A stretch of 54,509 bases of DNA from Desulfomicrobium apsheronum (GTDB lineage Bacteria; Desulfobacterota; Desulfovibrionia; Desulfovibrionales; Desulfomicrobiaceae): the NCBI RefSeq assembly GCF_900114115.1, contig NZ_FORX01000005.1:1-54509 (forward strand), in the 5' to 3' direction. The translations under genes and the position numbers were made by a program. This document shows, piece by piece, positions 28,188 to 37,983 of this stretch (the first letter of the stretch is position 1; every line of letters begins with the position of its first letter). The notes under the pieces were generated by a model. The model ran no database searches. It was not told the DNA's origin and saw only the letters and a list, made by a program, of their open reading frames with translations.

Positions 28188-28829
28188 TCAGTTGGCGGGG
28201 TTGCCCAGTGGCGCGAGGAGCTTCTGGCCGCCGCCGGTGCCCGGTGCCTGACCGGTCATCTCACGCAGGATGTCCGCGATGGGCGTGCCGTTGGCGTTCA
28301 CGGCCCGTGGATTGACACGCACCAGATCCTGCCAGGCCGCGATGGCACCTTCCTTGTCGCCGAGGTCGTAGAGCAGCACGATGCCGGTGTTCATGCGCGC
28401 CGTCTCATGCCCGGGGTCCACGGCGATGGCCTTGGCGAAGGCGTCCAGGGCCTTCTGGAATTCGCCCAAAGAGCGATGCATGACGCCCATGTCCGTCAGC
28501 ACGTTGGGGTTGCCCGGACTGATCTCAAGAGACCGGCTGTAGGCCTCGACGGACTTGGCGGGCTGGCCCGTGTCGAAGTAGAGGTTGCCAAGAGTGATCC
28601 AGGCGTTCACGTCCTGCGGGTTCAGGGCCACGCGGTCGGAATAGATCTTGATCTGGCCAAGCATGTCATTGCCCTGGGACTGGACCGGGGCGGAACCCTG
28701 CCCCTTGGTGGAGTGGAAGGCCGTGCTGAAGGCCACGCCAATGAGCGCCCCGGCCATCAGGATCACGATTCCGTAAACCAGGGCATTGTTTTTTTTGCCG
28801 ACCTGCTGTTTTGCCGATGATTTCGCCAT
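28188..28829 (-). CDS. Membrane-anchored TPR protein
   Basis: This 213-residue protein has an N-terminal membrane helix (about residues 17-35) and three or four TPR units between about 70 and 180. Repeats such as AWITLGNLYFDTGQPAKSVEAY and VLTDMGVMHRSLGEFQKALDAF are visible. The ATG at 28827-28829 has AAGGAGA 5-7 bases upstream; the longer upstream frame has no such site. TPR domains bind proteins, so it may assemble the ABC transporter or its cargo. It is the first gene of the minus-strand operon that ends at 25523. Confidence 0.8.
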   Translation of the reverse strand: MAKSSAKQQVGKKNNALVYGIVILMAGALIGVAFSTAFHSTKGQGSAPVQSQGNDMLGQIKIYSDRVALNPQDVNAWITLGNLYFDTGQPAKSVEAYSRSLEISPGNPNVLTDMGVMHRSLGEFQKALDAFAKAIAVDPGHETARMNTGIVLLYDLGDKEGAIAAWQDLVRVNPRAVNANGTPIADILREMTGQAPGTGGGQKLLAPLGNPAN

Positions 28830-29553
28830 GCATTCTCCTTGTCTGCAATTTTGGCCCGGATTCGGGCGGCTACGAACCGGACCATCCGGAACGCAGCAGG
28901 GCCCAAGCAAGCATCGGACCATCCAAAGACACCGCCGCTACCGAATATCTGCCGGGAAAAATTCAGGAATAACGAAATTCTGCACCGCAAGTGCACGAAC
29001 ATGCACTCAAATCTGCACATCCGGCATGACTGCGGGAGCCAGGTCAGTGCGTCCCTGCCAGACGGCAATCGGTTCGACAGACAGTACGTGTTGAGATAGA
29101 GTTTTTGCAGCAGAGGCGCATCACGCCGTAATCCCCGGGAATATCGGAGCCCCAATGTACCTGACCGCCATGACCCATCGGGACGAACTTTTCGACCTGC
29201 CCTGCCCACGATTCAGAGCCCTTCCCCCGCAACCCCGGGCAGCGCAACGCCCGTTACCTCCCCGTTTGGATCATTTGACGAATAGCTCCATCCATTTTTT
29301 GAAGCTACGTCAGGAATGACCATCCAGGCTCACACCGAAAAAAATCCGTAAAACAAGACAGATGTTTCGGAAACAAATGATGATTTTCTTGAACAATCGC
29401 CTGATAGCATCTATAAAACGTTGCAATATGTCAGGTCAGACGCCGATCGGCCACTGTCATCGCGGTCGCTGATACCACGATGCGCCAAAGCACCTGACGC
29501 GTAGTTCCATTGCATCCGCATAAAATACGCCACCCTTGGCGCGGTGACCACAA
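28830..29553. other. 724-bp intergenic region between divergent genes
   Basis: The region contains no full gene. It holds the promoter side of the TPR/ABC operon (with four TGCAC copies at 28981-29018, two of them forming AGTGCA-N6-TGCACT at 28990-29007). It also holds a 45-bp copy of the start of the gene at 32479. A short frame of 54 codons runs from that copy (29155-29319). The last 230 bases upstream of the sensor kinase show no obvious promoter. Confidence 0.6.
29155..29199 (+). repeat. Copy of the 5' end of the gene at 32479
   Basis: This 45-bp segment is identical to 32479-32523 except for one base (TAC for TAT in the second codon). It encodes the same MYLTAMTHRDELFDL. A GGAG precedes the ATG in both places. 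Beyond the 45 bp similarity fades quickly and the frame ends at 29319. It looks like a fragment left by a duplication or recombination. Confidence 0.85.
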
Positions 29554-32448
29554 ATGCAGAACAACAACCCAAAGCGCCCCCGTTCCGGCAGGTTTTTCGA
29601 TGACATGAGGCTGGCCGAAAATTTCGGTTCCATCCGCTTCCGGCTCGTGGTGCTCGTCGGCATCGGTCTTTTTGTCATGATTGTCGGCGCCATGGCGCTC
29701 ACTTCCATGTCCATGATCAAAAAGCGGGTTGTCCACGACATCGAAAGAACCCTGCGCTCCAGCCTGCGCATCGCCAGCAATTCCTTTGAACTCTGGGTGA
29801 ACCAGCGCTCGGCCCAGACCGGACAGCTCGGACACGCCCCGGAACTCGGAAACATCACGCAAGCGCTGGCGCGAATCGAGCCCAGGGGCGACATGCTCCT
29901 GGCGTGCTTGGCCCAGCAGGAAGCGAGAAACTTTTTTTCATCCGCGCACATGTTTCCCTGCAGCGGCTTCGCCATCGTCAGCCTCGACTCAGTGACCCTC
30001 GCGTCGAGCGACACGACCGAGGTGGGCGCAAAACCGGCATTCCTCGCCAACGCCCCGGACGTCATGAAGAAAATACTTGAAGGGCAAACCCAGGTCATCT
30101 TTCCACGGCTTCCCGAAGACGGCGCAATTAGGTCCGAAGCGCTGGAGATTCTCTTCGCCGGACCGGTCATCAGCCTTGACGGCAGGGTGCTCGCGGCCCT
30201 CTTTCTGCGCCTGACCCCCGGAGCCGATCTGACGGCATCGATGTTCGACACGGCCGATGATTCTTCCCTGGAGGCGTTCGCCTTCAACGATCAAGGACTG
30301 CTCATGACCGGCAGCCGCTTCAACAGTCGGCTGCGCGGCAGCGGCCTGCCCGGGGAAGACGGGCAAGGCGTCCTGACGAGCGTGCTTCGTGATCCGGACC
30401 AGAATCAGATCGTCCCGAATCCGGCAAGTTCCATCAACTCAGCGGCCCTGGCAAAATCAGCGGCCGGAGCCATTCGTCTTGGCCAGGCACTTTCCGGGAC
30501 ACCCGGCGAGAACACGGAATCCGTCATCGAATCCGACGTCACCGGCTACAAAAGCTACCGGGACGCAAAGGTCTTCGGGGCCTGGCTCTGGAATCACAGG
30601 CTGAATCTGGGAATGGCTGCCGAAATCGACATGGACGAGGCCCTGCACGACTTTCATTTCTTAAGGGCCTCGGCCTTCGGCATACTCGGCATCACGCTCT
30701 TTCTCGCCGCAGGTTCGACTCTGCTGGTCCTGGGCATTGGCCAACGCACCAGCAGGACCTGGGCAAAGGTCAGGGACGACCTCGAGGACATCGTCGAGGA
30801 GCGCACGGCCGAACTGAAGGCCGGCGAGGAGCAGTTGCGGGCCATCATCGACAATCTCCCGAGCATGGTCATCCTGAAAGTCAGGGACGGCCGCCATCTC
30901 ATGATCAACGCCTGCTACGAGCAGGCCACCGGGTTTTCCGCCGAAACGGTCCTTGGGCGCAGGAACGACGAATTCATGCAGCGCGAAGTCGCCGAGAGAA
31001 TCATGGCCGAGGACCGGACAGTCCTCGAATCCGGCAGGCCCGGCCAATTCGAGAAACAGGTCCCGCATCCCGACGGCACCCAGCACATCTATCTGACCAC
31101 CAAGGTGCCTCTGCACGATGAACAAGGGGCCCCGTTTGCCCTCATCGTCCTGGCCACGGACATCACCACGTGCAAAAAGCTTGAAAGAGAGGCCCTGGAA
31201 GCCAAGGTACACGCCGAGGAGGCCACCAGAGTCAAATCGGACTTTCTGGCCAACATGAGCCATGAGATCCGCACTCCCATGAACGCCATCCTCGGCATGA
31301 GCCATCTGGCGCTGCAGACCGACCTGACTCCCAAGCAGCGGGACTACCTGTCCAAGATCGACGGCGCTTCCAAGGCCCTGCTGCGCATAATCAACGACAT
31401 CCTCGACTTCTCCAGGATCGAGGCCGGAAAACTCGACATCGAGAACACTGAATTCAACCTGGACGATGTCGTCGACAACCTGGCCGCAATGCTGGTCGTC
31501 AAGGTCGAGGAAAAGGGCCTTGAGTTGCTCTTTCGCATTGACCCCAAGATCCCGCGCTGCCTCGTGGGCGACCCTCTGCGCCTGGGTCAGATTCTGCTCA
31601 ACCTCACCGACAATGCCGTCAAATTCACCGAGCAGGGTGAAATCGTCGTGGCCGCGACGCTCCTCGAAAAGAGCGCCGACAACGCGCTCATCCGCTTCAG
31701 CGTGCAGGACTCGGGCATTGGACTATCAAGCGAGCAGCAGGAAAAGCTTTTCCAGCCCTTCACCCAGGCCGACACCTCCACGACCCGCAAATTCGGCGGA
31801 ACCGGCTTAGGGTTGGCCATCAGCAAACGCCTGGCCAGTCTCATGGGCGGAGACATCGGCGTGGACAGCGCGCCGGACCGTGGAAGCACCTTCTGGTTCA
31901 CCATCCGGACCGGCCTGCACGACAGGGAAAAAGCGCCCTGGCGAATGCCGGTCGACGATCTCAAGGACATGCGCAAGAAGCCGGCTACCGGCCGTGGCGT
32001 AAGTCGCGAGAAAATCCGGGGAGCGCGCATCCTGTTGGCCGAGGACAATGTCATAAGTCAGCAGGTCGCCCGCGAAATCCTGGAAGGCGAAGGTCTGGAG
32101 GTCATCGTTGCCGGAGACGGGCGCGAGGCCGTGCGGCTCGCCACGGAGCAGCGCTTCGACCTGATCCTCATGGACATCCAGATGCCCGGAATGGACGGCT
32201 TCGAAGCCACGGCGCGGCTGCGGGCCATGCCTGAATTCAAGGACATGCCCATTTTGGGCATGACGAACCACGCCATGGCCAAGGACAGACGCAAAAGTCT
32301 GGACATGGGCATGAACGACCACATCACCAAGCCCTTCGACCCCGCAGAGCTCTTCTCGGCCCTGACGCGCTGGATCGATCCCGCGCGCTTGGAGTCCGGA
32401 CGGCACGAAGAAGCGGACCGGAAAGATCGCCAAGGCACCCATGAATGA
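29554..32448 (+). CDS. Hybrid sensor histidine kinase (periplasmic sensor, PAS, HisKA, HATPase, receiver)
   Basis: A 964-residue inner-membrane kinase. It has membrane helices at about 28-50 and 370-392, enclosing a Cache-like periplasmic sensor domain. A cytoplasmic PAS follows (about 425-540), then HisKA with His570 in ANMSHEIRTPMN, a HATPase (DNAVKFT, DSGIGL, GTGLGLAI) and a C-terminal receiver with Asp874 in LILMDIQMPGMDGF. No output domain or Hpt is fused, so the phosphate must pass to another protein. The start lacks a strong ribosome-binding site. The next gene begins 30 bases later on the same strand and is probably co-transcribed. Confidence 0.92.
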   Translation: MQNNNPKRPRSGRFFDDMRLAENFGSIRFRLVVLVGIGLFVMIVGAMALTSMSMIKKRVVHDIERTLRSSLRIASNSFELWVNQRSAQTGQLGHAPELGNITQALARIEPRGDMLLACLAQQEARNFFSSAHMFPCSGFAIVSLDSVTLASSDTTEVGAKPAFLANAPDVMKKILEGQTQVIFPRLPEDGAIRSEALEILFAGPVISLDGRVLAALFLRLTPGADLTASMFDTADDSSLEAFAFNDQGLLMTGSRFNSRLRGSGLPGEDGQGVLTSVLRDPDQNQIVPNPASSINSAALAKSAAGAIRLGQALSGTPGENTESVIESDVTGYKSYRDAKVFGAWLWNHRLNLGMAAEIDMDEALHDFHFLRASAFGILGITLFLAAGSTLLVLGIGQRTSRTWAKVRDDLEDIVEERTAELKAGEEQLRAIIDNLPSMVILKVRDGRHLMINACYEQATGFSAETVLGRRNDEFMQREVAERIMAEDRTVLESGRPGQFEKQVPHPDGTQHIYLTTKVPLHDEQGAPFALIVLATDITTCKKLEREALEAKVHAEEATRVKSDFLANMSHEIRTPMNAILGMSHLALQTDLTPKQRDYLSKIDGASKALLRIINDILDFSRIEAGKLDIENTEFNLDDVVDNLAAMLVVKVEEKGLELLFRIDPKIPRCLVGDPLRLGQILLNLTDNAVKFTEQGEIVVAATLLEKSADNALIRFSVQDSGIGLSSEQQEKLFQPFTQADTSTTRKFGGTGLGLAISKRLASLMGGDIGVDSAPDRGSTFWFTIRTGLHDREKAPWRMPVDDLKDMRKKPATGRGVSREKIRGARILLAEDNVISQQVAREILEGEGLEVIVAGDGREAVRLATEQRFDLILMDIQMPGMDGFEATARLRAMPEFKDMPILGMTNHAMAKDRRKSLDMGMNDHITKPFDPAELFSALTRWIDPARLESGRHEEADRKDRQGTHE

Positions 32449-32478
32449 CCATCGGCGCCCTGGACACCTGGAGGCTCG

Positions 32479-32523
32479 ATGTATCTGACCGCCATGACCC
32501 ATCGGGACGAACTTTTCGACCTG
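32479..32523 (+). repeat. Second copy of the 45-bp direct repeat
   Basis: The first 15 codons of the gene of unknown function match 29155-29199 at 44 of 45 positions, in the same orientation, 3.3 kb apart. The two copies flank the hybrid kinase gene. Confidence 0.85.
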
Positions 32524-33732
32524 ACCATGCGCTGGATGAATGACGATTTCCATGCTGACGACGGGGAAATCCTGACCCGAATTTTCGTCTACGAAAGCGC
32601 CATTTCAGCCCTGGTCATCGAACGCGTACTGCTTTTGCTCGGCAGATTCTGGAACACCGAACTGCGCGCGGAGCGGATTCGCTTCAAGCACGAACTGCGC
32701 GACCGCATCATCGCCCGGCTTGGTGTCCAAACCCCCCGCATGGCCGAACTTGCAGAAAAATTCCACAACAATCCTAAATACTTCTTTCCGTTCCTGCCCA
32801 TAGACGGCCTGGTCGTCACCGACAATTCCGCCCGGCTGCTGGCCTTGGGGCGCATCAAGCGGATGGCCCGCGTCGCCGAAAAGGTCTCGTTTCGACTGGT
32901 GGAAGCCCTCTTCAAGGAGATCCAGGCCCAGGCGCGATTCCTCGCGCAGCAGCGGGCAACACAGGCCGGAGTGCCACTGGACGAATTCGTGAGCTCCGAC
33001 GAGGCCATGCAAAACGATTTCGTGCAGGCCGAGGAAGCGCTGGCGCGCAGCTTCAGAGACAGAAAAATCCACATAGGGCCTGACGCCCTGACCATAAACG
33101 ACATTCTCGGCTTCAAGATCATCGCTCCGCAAAAAATGCTGGACCGCCTTCCGCTCATGCTCACAGACGAACCGGGAATGCGCATCACGGAGATCCAAAA
33201 ACACAGCGGCAACTACAACGCCGTCAATCTGCTTCTGGACCTTGAGCTGCCTCCCGTGCACGAACTCACTGCCCGTCTGCGCGGCATGAACTGGGACATC
33301 GCAGGCAAACGCGGCCTGAACCCAGACGACATACGGAAGAATATCGAAAGCTACGTAAGCCAGGGGGCGGGCTCGGTCACGATCGAACTCATCCTGACCA
33401 CCCCGGAAGAGCTGATGGAAGCGGAATTTGGGCGTTCCATCCACGAACTTCGCGTGCTGCGTCTGCGACAAAGGCAGGAATACCAAGGCCCTCTTGGACA
33501 GAACGCGGGCTACCTCATCGAATATATGCTCGCTCTGGCATCGTCGCCCACAATCCGCGTTCCGGAGATACCCATCAAGATTTATGGTCGCTATCTGCCC
33601 GAAGAGATCTCGGCCTTGAAACGCAGCCTGTACGGCAGCCCCGTCGAGGACGGCCTGCTCGGCACATTCTGTCTGCACGAGGGTTGCCTGGAACAATTCT
33701 TCCCGCCGGGGACGCTGGTCGAAGAGGCATGA
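32479..33732 (+). CDS. Conserved-looking protein of unknown function
   Basis: I do not recognise this 417-residue soluble protein. It is helical over residues 1-190. A mixed alpha/beta part follows with NDILGFKIIAPQ near 212 and SGNYNAVNLLLDLELP near 245. These loosely recall the D-x-x-G-x-R and N-G-Y segments of RelA/SpoT nucleotidyltransferase domains, but the key residues are not convincing. The ATG follows GGAGG. It lies 30 bases after the hybrid kinase, so the two may form a signalling pair. Its first 45 bp are duplicated upstream of the kinase at 29155. Confidence 0.75.
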   Translation: MYLTAMTHRDELFDLTMRWMNDDFHADDGEILTRIFVYESAISALVIERVLLLLGRFWNTELRAERIRFKHELRDRIIARLGVQTPRMAELAEKFHNNPKYFFPFLPIDGLVVTDNSARLLALGRIKRMARVAEKVSFRLVEALFKEIQAQARFLAQQRATQAGVPLDEFVSSDEAMQNDFVQAEEALARSFRDRKIHIGPDALTINDILGFKIIAPQKMLDRLPLMLTDEPGMRITEIQKHSGNYNAVNLLLDLELPPVHELTARLRGMNWDIAGKRGLNPDDIRKNIESYVSQGAGSVTIELILTTPEELMEAEFGRSIHELRVLRLRQRQEYQGPLGQNAGYLIEYMLALASSPTIRVPEIPIKIYGRYLPEEISALKRSLYGSPVEDGLLGTFCLHEGCLEQFFPPGTLVEEA

Positions 33733-33794
33733 TTTTTCGCACGCAGGTACGATGCACGGCATCCAAAATGCTTACCGACGCGGTTGCACTGCAT

Positions 33795-34688
33795 TCATGA
33801 GCGCGGCCCTTCCCGACTCAAGGCTTCGAAGCCCGCGATGACATCGAAAAGCTCCGCGTCGATCCCGGCCTGGCGCAGGCGGTGGAAAGCCCCGGACATG
33901 TCGGCCAGCAGTTCCTCGATGTTCTTCTCCGCCCGCTGCATGGCCGCCAGGCGGCTCGCGTTCTCTCCGGCCAGGGATTCGGCGCAGGCCCGGAAAAGGG
34001 ACACGAAAACATATTCACGCACCAATGCGCGCAGAGTGCGCTCTGGATCGCCCGCTATCTCCGGCAGGCTTTTTGTGGGCCAGGCCATACTGTCGTAGCG
34101 CTGCCGCCACCCCCTATCCAGGGGCAGCAGCTGCAGGTGACGGGGAACACACTGCGTGCTGGCGTTTTGGCAGTTATGAAAAAGATGCACCTGCGCGTCA
34201 TAGCCGAGCCGGGACTCGATTTCGGCCAGGATGCGCCCAATGAGCGGGGTGATGGCCTCCACCGTGTTCGGCGCCGGGAACAGCCCGGCGACATCCAGAT
34301 CCGCCTCCTGCAGAAAACCCTGAACCCGCTCGCCCATAGCCCAGACAACGGGAGTCTGCGGCAGATCCGCCAGAAATTTTTGGGCCTGTTCGGCCACGGC
34401 CTCGTTGAACTGCCCCACCAGGCCTTGGTCCGAGCCGAGCACGATCACGCCCATCGCCCTTCCGCCACCGGCCCTGCCTTCCGCATTGGCGGCAAGCTGT
34501 CGCCCCGCTTCGCGCAGCGCCAGACCCAGCCCCAGATTCACGCTTTGGGCGTACTCCTCCAGGGCTTGGACCGCCTGCTCGTAGCGGACGATATTGGACG
34601 AAGCCATGGCCTTCATGGCCCGGACCACGGAATGCAGGTCGCCGGCACTGCGAATTTTGCGGCGCAGACCTACAGCGGTTTCGCTCAT
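33795..34688 (-). CDS. atpG: N-ATPase gamma subunit
   Basis: This is the central stalk subunit of the F1 part of an N-type rotary ATPase (297 residues). The N-terminal helix carries [21 protein letters not shown] and the C-terminal helix ends with ERSA-type pattern [13 protein letters not shown]. The domain between is more divergent than in housekeeping F-ATPases, as usual for N-ATPases. The start overlaps atpA by 4 bases, and it is the last gene of the operon. The stop is 62 bases from the convergent gene on the plus strand, with no clear terminator between. Confidence 0.9.
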   Translation of the reverse strand: MSETAVGLRRKIRSAGDLHSVVRAMKAMASSNIVRYEQAVQALEEYAQSVNLGLGLALREAGRQLAANAEGRAGGGRAMGVIVLGSDQGLVGQFNEAVAEQAQKFLADLPQTPVVWAMGERVQGFLQEADLDVAGLFPAPNTVEAITPLIGRILAEIESRLGYDAQVHLFHNCQNASTQCVPRHLQLLPLDRGWRQRYDSMAWPTKSLPEIAGDPERTLRALVREYVFVSLFRACAESLAGENASRLAAMQRAEKNIEELLADMSGAFHRLRQAGIDAELFDVIAGFEALSREGPRS

Positions 34689-36211
34689 GACTGGGTCAGC
34701 CCCGCGTCGAGTAGCGCCTGCCGGGCCATGCGGACCAGAGTGGTCCGGTCATCATCCGCCAGACCTTCATGCTCCAGACGCTCCAGCATGGTCCCGGATA
34801 CCGAAGTCACAGCCTGACGCACGGCCTGCTCGGCTTCGGCCATGCGCAAAAGCGGGACAGCGCGGAACAGCCCAGAGGTCAGGGCCAGAAGTACGGCCAG
34901 CTGCTCCGGCAAGGGCACAGGGGCGAACTCCGGTTGCCGCAGGCAGGCCCGAAGACGCCGTCCATGCTCCAAGGTTTCGAGGCTGGCGTCATCGAGGCGC
35001 GCCCCGAAACGGGCAAAAGTCTCCAATTCCTCGAACTGGGCGTAGGCCAGCTTCAGGTCCCCGGCCACCGCGCGGTAAGCTGCGCGCTGGGCCTTTCCGC
35101 CTACCCGCGAGACCGACGTGCCGACATCCACGGCCGGCAGCACGCCCAGATGAAACAGCGTGGGCGAGAGGCTGATCTGCCCGTCGGTGATGGAGATAAG
35201 GTTGGTGGGAATGTAGGCGGCCATATTCTGGGCCTCGGTCTCGATGACGGGCAGGGCCGTGAGGGACCCGCCCCCGCGTTCCGGACGCAGGTGCGTGGCC
35301 CGCTCCAGCAGCCGCGAATGGATGTAGAAGATGTCGCCGGGAAAGGCCTCGCGCCCCGGAGGCCTGCGCAGCAGCAGGGACAGTTCGCGGTAGGACCGGG
35401 CGTGATGGGTCAGGTCGTCGTAGACGATGAGCACGTCGCGGCCCTGTTCCATGAAGTGCTCGGCAATGCTGGTGGCCGCGTAGGGCGCGATGTAGGACAT
35501 GCCCGGCGGATCGCCGCCTTCGGCCACGACCACCACCGTGTAGCGCATGGCCCCCTTTTCCTTCAGCATGGCCACTGCCTTGGCCGTGGCCGCGGCGCGC
35601 TGCCCAATGGTGCAATAGACGCAGACGACGTTCTTGTCGTGCTGGTTCAGGATGGCGTCGAGGGCGATGGCCGACTTGCCGGTCTGGCGATCGCCAAGGA
35701 TCAGCTCGCGCTGACCGCGTCCGATGGGGATGAGAGCATCGACGACCTTGATGCCGGTCAAGAGCGGCTCGGTCACCGGTGCGCGATCCATGATGGGCGG
35801 AGCCGGACGTTCGATGGGCAGGCGCTTTTCGCTTACCAGCGGCCCCTGGTTGTCCAGGGGGAGACCGAGCGGGTCGATGACCCGTCCCAGTAGCAAGTCG
35901 CCCACGGGCACGTCCATGACCCGCCCCGTACGCTCCACTGTGTCGCCCGCGCGCAGGTGCCCGTGATCGCCAAGGAGCACCACGCCGATCTCGTCTGCGT
36001 CCAGGTTGAAGGCGATGCCGAAAATCCGTCCCGGAAAGGCCAGCATCTCCTCGAATTCAACGCCGGGCAGCCCCGACACCCGCGCAATGCCCGGAGAGAC
36101 GCTGATGATATTGCCGATCTCCCGCGCATCGTGCGTCGGGACAAAATCCTCGCGAGCCTTGCGCAGATTCCGAAAGGTCCTGTCCAGGGTGCCGGCGAGG
36201 GAACAGGTCAT
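34685..36211 (-). CDS. atpA: N-ATPase alpha subunit
   Basis: This is the non-catalytic nucleotide-binding subunit of F1 (508 residues). Walker A is [23 protein letters not shown], in the family's conserved C-terminal part of the nucleotide domain, carries the Arg finger region. The N-terminal 25 residues resemble the normal alpha start that binds the peripheral stalk, although no separate delta gene is present. The gene overlaps atpF and atpG by 4 bases each. Confidence 0.95.
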   Translation of the reverse strand: MTCSLAGTLDRTFRNLRKAREDFVPTHDAREIGNIISVSPGIARVSGLPGVEFEEMLAFPGRIFGIAFNLDADEIGVVLLGDHGHLRAGDTVERTGRVMDVPVGDLLLGRVIDPLGLPLDNQGPLVSEKRLPIERPAPPIMDRAPVTEPLLTGIKVVDALIPIGRGQRELILGDRQTGKSAIALDAILNQHDKNVVCVYCTIGQRAAATAKAVAMLKEKGAMRYTVVVVAEGGDPPGMSYIAPYAATSIAEHFMEQGRDVLIVYDDLTHHARSYRELSLLLRRPPGREAFPGDIFYIHSRLLERATHLRPERGGGSLTALPVIETEAQNMAAYIPTNLISITDGQISLSPTLFHLGVLPAVDVGTSVSRVGGKAQRAAYRAVAGDLKLAYAQFEELETFARFGARLDDASLETLEHGRRLRACLRQPEFAPVPLPEQLAVLLALTSGLFRAVPLLRMAEAEQAVRQAVTSVSGTMLERLEHEGLADDDRTTLVRMARQALLDAGLTQS

Positions 36212-36996
36212 GCGCCCCTCCCATCGTCTGCGGGAGCGGCAGCTTCGGATGCGGAAAACAGCTCGTCCATGCTCTTTTGCATCCGGGTCAGATATTCCTC
36301 TATGCTCCAGGAAATCTTGCGGTTTCCGGTCAGGATCTCGACGCCGCCGATGAGGTCCGGATCGATTTCAAAGTGCACCTTTGCGCTCCCCTCCAGGACT
36401 TCCTCCAGGGCTGAACGCACTGTGGCCCTGCTTTCTTCGGACAACTCAAAAGCGCTGCGCACCCGCAGCGGTCCGGACTTGGCATCGGCAATCAGATCGG
36501 AGCGCGAAGGCTCGTCCATGGAGCGAACCCGGTCCGCGAAGACCTGGCCGGCGCGCTCGTCGAAGCTCGCCCCTGCCAGGTCGGACAGGGTCTTGCGGGC
36601 AATGGCATAGGTTTCCTCCCGCGTGCGCCGTGCTATCTCATCAAGCAGGCAGTCCCGGTCCCGCTTCAGGGCCTCGCCCTGCCTTACGCGCTCGGCTTCG
36701 GCATCCTCCCGCGCCTGGCCCAGGAGCTTCTGTCGTTCGTCTCTGGCTTCATTCCTGGCCGTTTCCAGAAACTCCTCGCGGGTGTCTTCCAATGCCTTTT
36801 TTTGACGCTTAAATTCCTCCCGCTCCCGGGCGGCTTCGGCCTGCATCCGCTCGCCATCGGCCAGCTCCTTGACGATGCGCTCCTCGCGGGCGTCGATGGC
36901 GCCAAGGATCGGCTTGTACAGAAAGCGCTTCATGAGCCACACCAGGACGAGAAAATTGACGACCTGCGCGCCGACGGTGAACCAGTCGATGAGCAT
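36208..36996 (-). CDS. atpF: N-ATPase b subunit with delta-like C-terminal extension
   Basis: This is the peripheral stalk subunit. Residues 1-25 form one membrane helix ([19 protein letters not shown]), then a long charged coiled coil runs to about 150. The C-terminal 100 residues include [25 protein letters not shown], which resembles the C-terminal part of the delta subunit. At 262 residues it is about 100 longer than an ordinary b subunit. N-ATPase operons lack a separate atpH, and this fusion explains that. It lies 2 bases after atpE and overlaps atpA. Confidence 0.92.
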   Translation of the reverse strand: MLIDWFTVGAQVVNFLVLVWLMKRFLYKPILGAIDAREERIVKELADGERMQAEAAREREEFKRQKKALEDTREEFLETARNEARDERQKLLGQAREDAEAERVRQGEALKRDRDCLLDEIARRTREETYAIARKTLSDLAGASFDERAGQVFADRVRSMDEPSRSDLIADAKSGPLRVRSAFELSEESRATVRSALEEVLEGSAKVHFEIDPDLIGGVEILTGNRKISWSIEEYLTRMQKSMDELFSASEAAAPADDGRGA

Positions 36997-36998
36997 GG

Positions 36999-37280
36999 CT
37001 ACTGCCCCGCTGCCTGCCCGACGGCATGGGTCCAGAACGGATTGGCGAAGAGCAGGATCATGGAGAGCACAAAGCAGTAGATGGCCGTGGACTCGATCAT
37101 GGCCACGCCGACAAAAAGGGTGCGGGTGATGGTCATGGAGGCGTCGGGCTGCTGCGCCAGGGCGGTCAAGGCCTGGGCCACGGCCCGCCCCTCGCCCAGG
37201 GCCGGACCCAGGCAGCCGATACCCGTGGTCAGGCCGGCGGTGATGATGGAGGCTACGGCGATGAGGGTCATGCTGTCCAT
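36999..37280 (-). CDS. atpE: N-ATPase c subunit (rotor ring)
   Basis: This proteolipid of 93 residues has two membrane helices. The ion-carrying carboxylate is Glu63 in helix 2 (MIESTAIY); Ser64, Thr65 and Tyr68 match the sodium ligand pattern of Ilyobacter-type c subunits. Helix 1 carries Glu30 (LGEGRA) where sodium rings usually have Gln, giving two carboxylates per hairpin, as in other N-ATPases. Sodium was inferred for this family, but a Burkholderia N-ATPase ring was reported to be proton specific, so the ion is uncertain. A ribosome-binding site (GGAG) precedes the ATG. Confidence 0.94.
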   Translation of the reverse strand: MDSMTLIAVASIITAGLTTGIGCLGPALGEGRAVAQALTALAQQPDASMTITRTLFVGVAMIESTAIYCFVLSMILLFANPFWTHAVGQAAGQ

Positions 37281-37296
37281 GTTCTCTCCTTTGTGA

Positions 37297-37983
37297 TCAT
37301 TTGGTTGGCTCCCTGCGGGCCGAGATGGTGGTGGCGGCCGCGATGTAGACCGTGGCCAGGATGAAGAAAATATAGGCCTGGATCATGCCGGTCAGGAGCC
37401 CAAGCGCGGTCATGACGATGGGGAAAAAGAACGGGGTGACCAGCAGCAGGATGGCCGCGATCATGGCCCCGCTCATCATGTTGCCGAAAAGGCGCACGGC
37501 CAGGGCCATGGTGCGGGAAAGCTCGCCGATGACATTGAAAGGCAGCATGAACGGGGTCGGCTGGGCATAGGAGGCCAGATAACGACGCACTCCCTTTTTT
37601 CGGATGCCGTACAGCGGCACGGCCACGAACACGCACAGGGCCAGGGCCGCGGTGGTGGACAGCGAAGCCGTGGGCGCGGCATAGCCGGGGATGACGGAGC
37701 ACAAGGCGGCCAGGGCCACGAAAAGAAAAAGAGTGGCCAGAAAATCCAGATACTCCCTGGAGCGGACGATACCCACTTCACGAATCTGCTTGTCCAGGGC
37801 CGTAACCACGATTTCGAGCAGATTCTGCCAGCGCGAGCGATCATCATTTCTGGACAGTCGGCGAGTGATCAGTATCGCCGCCAGGGTCATGGCCAGCATG
37901 AGTGCCCAGGTGAAGACGATGGTGGCGTTTATCTTCACAAATCCGTACTGCCACAGAAGTATGGCATCCGGGCTGATACGCAT
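37297..37983 (-). CDS. atpB: N-ATPase a subunit
   Basis: This is the stator channel subunit of Fo (228 residues) with five or six membrane helices. The essential Arg lies in SRTMALAVRLFGNMMSG, the strongest family signature. The ATG at 37981-37983 is chosen because it overlaps the atpR stop (TGATG) and starts a normal N terminus; the open frame upstream lies over atpR. It forms the ion path with the c ring encoded 16 bases downstream. Confidence 0.94.
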   Translation of the reverse strand: MRISPDAILLWQYGFVKINATIVFTWALMLAMTLAAILITRRLSRNDDRSRWQNLLEIVVTALDKQIREVGIVRSREYLDFLATLFLFVALAALCSVIPGYAAPTASLSTTAALALCVFVAVPLYGIRKKGVRRYLASYAQPTPFMLPFNVIGELSRTMALAVRLFGNMMSGAMIAAILLLVTPFFFPIVMTALGLLTGMIQAYIFFILATVYIAAATTISARREPTK

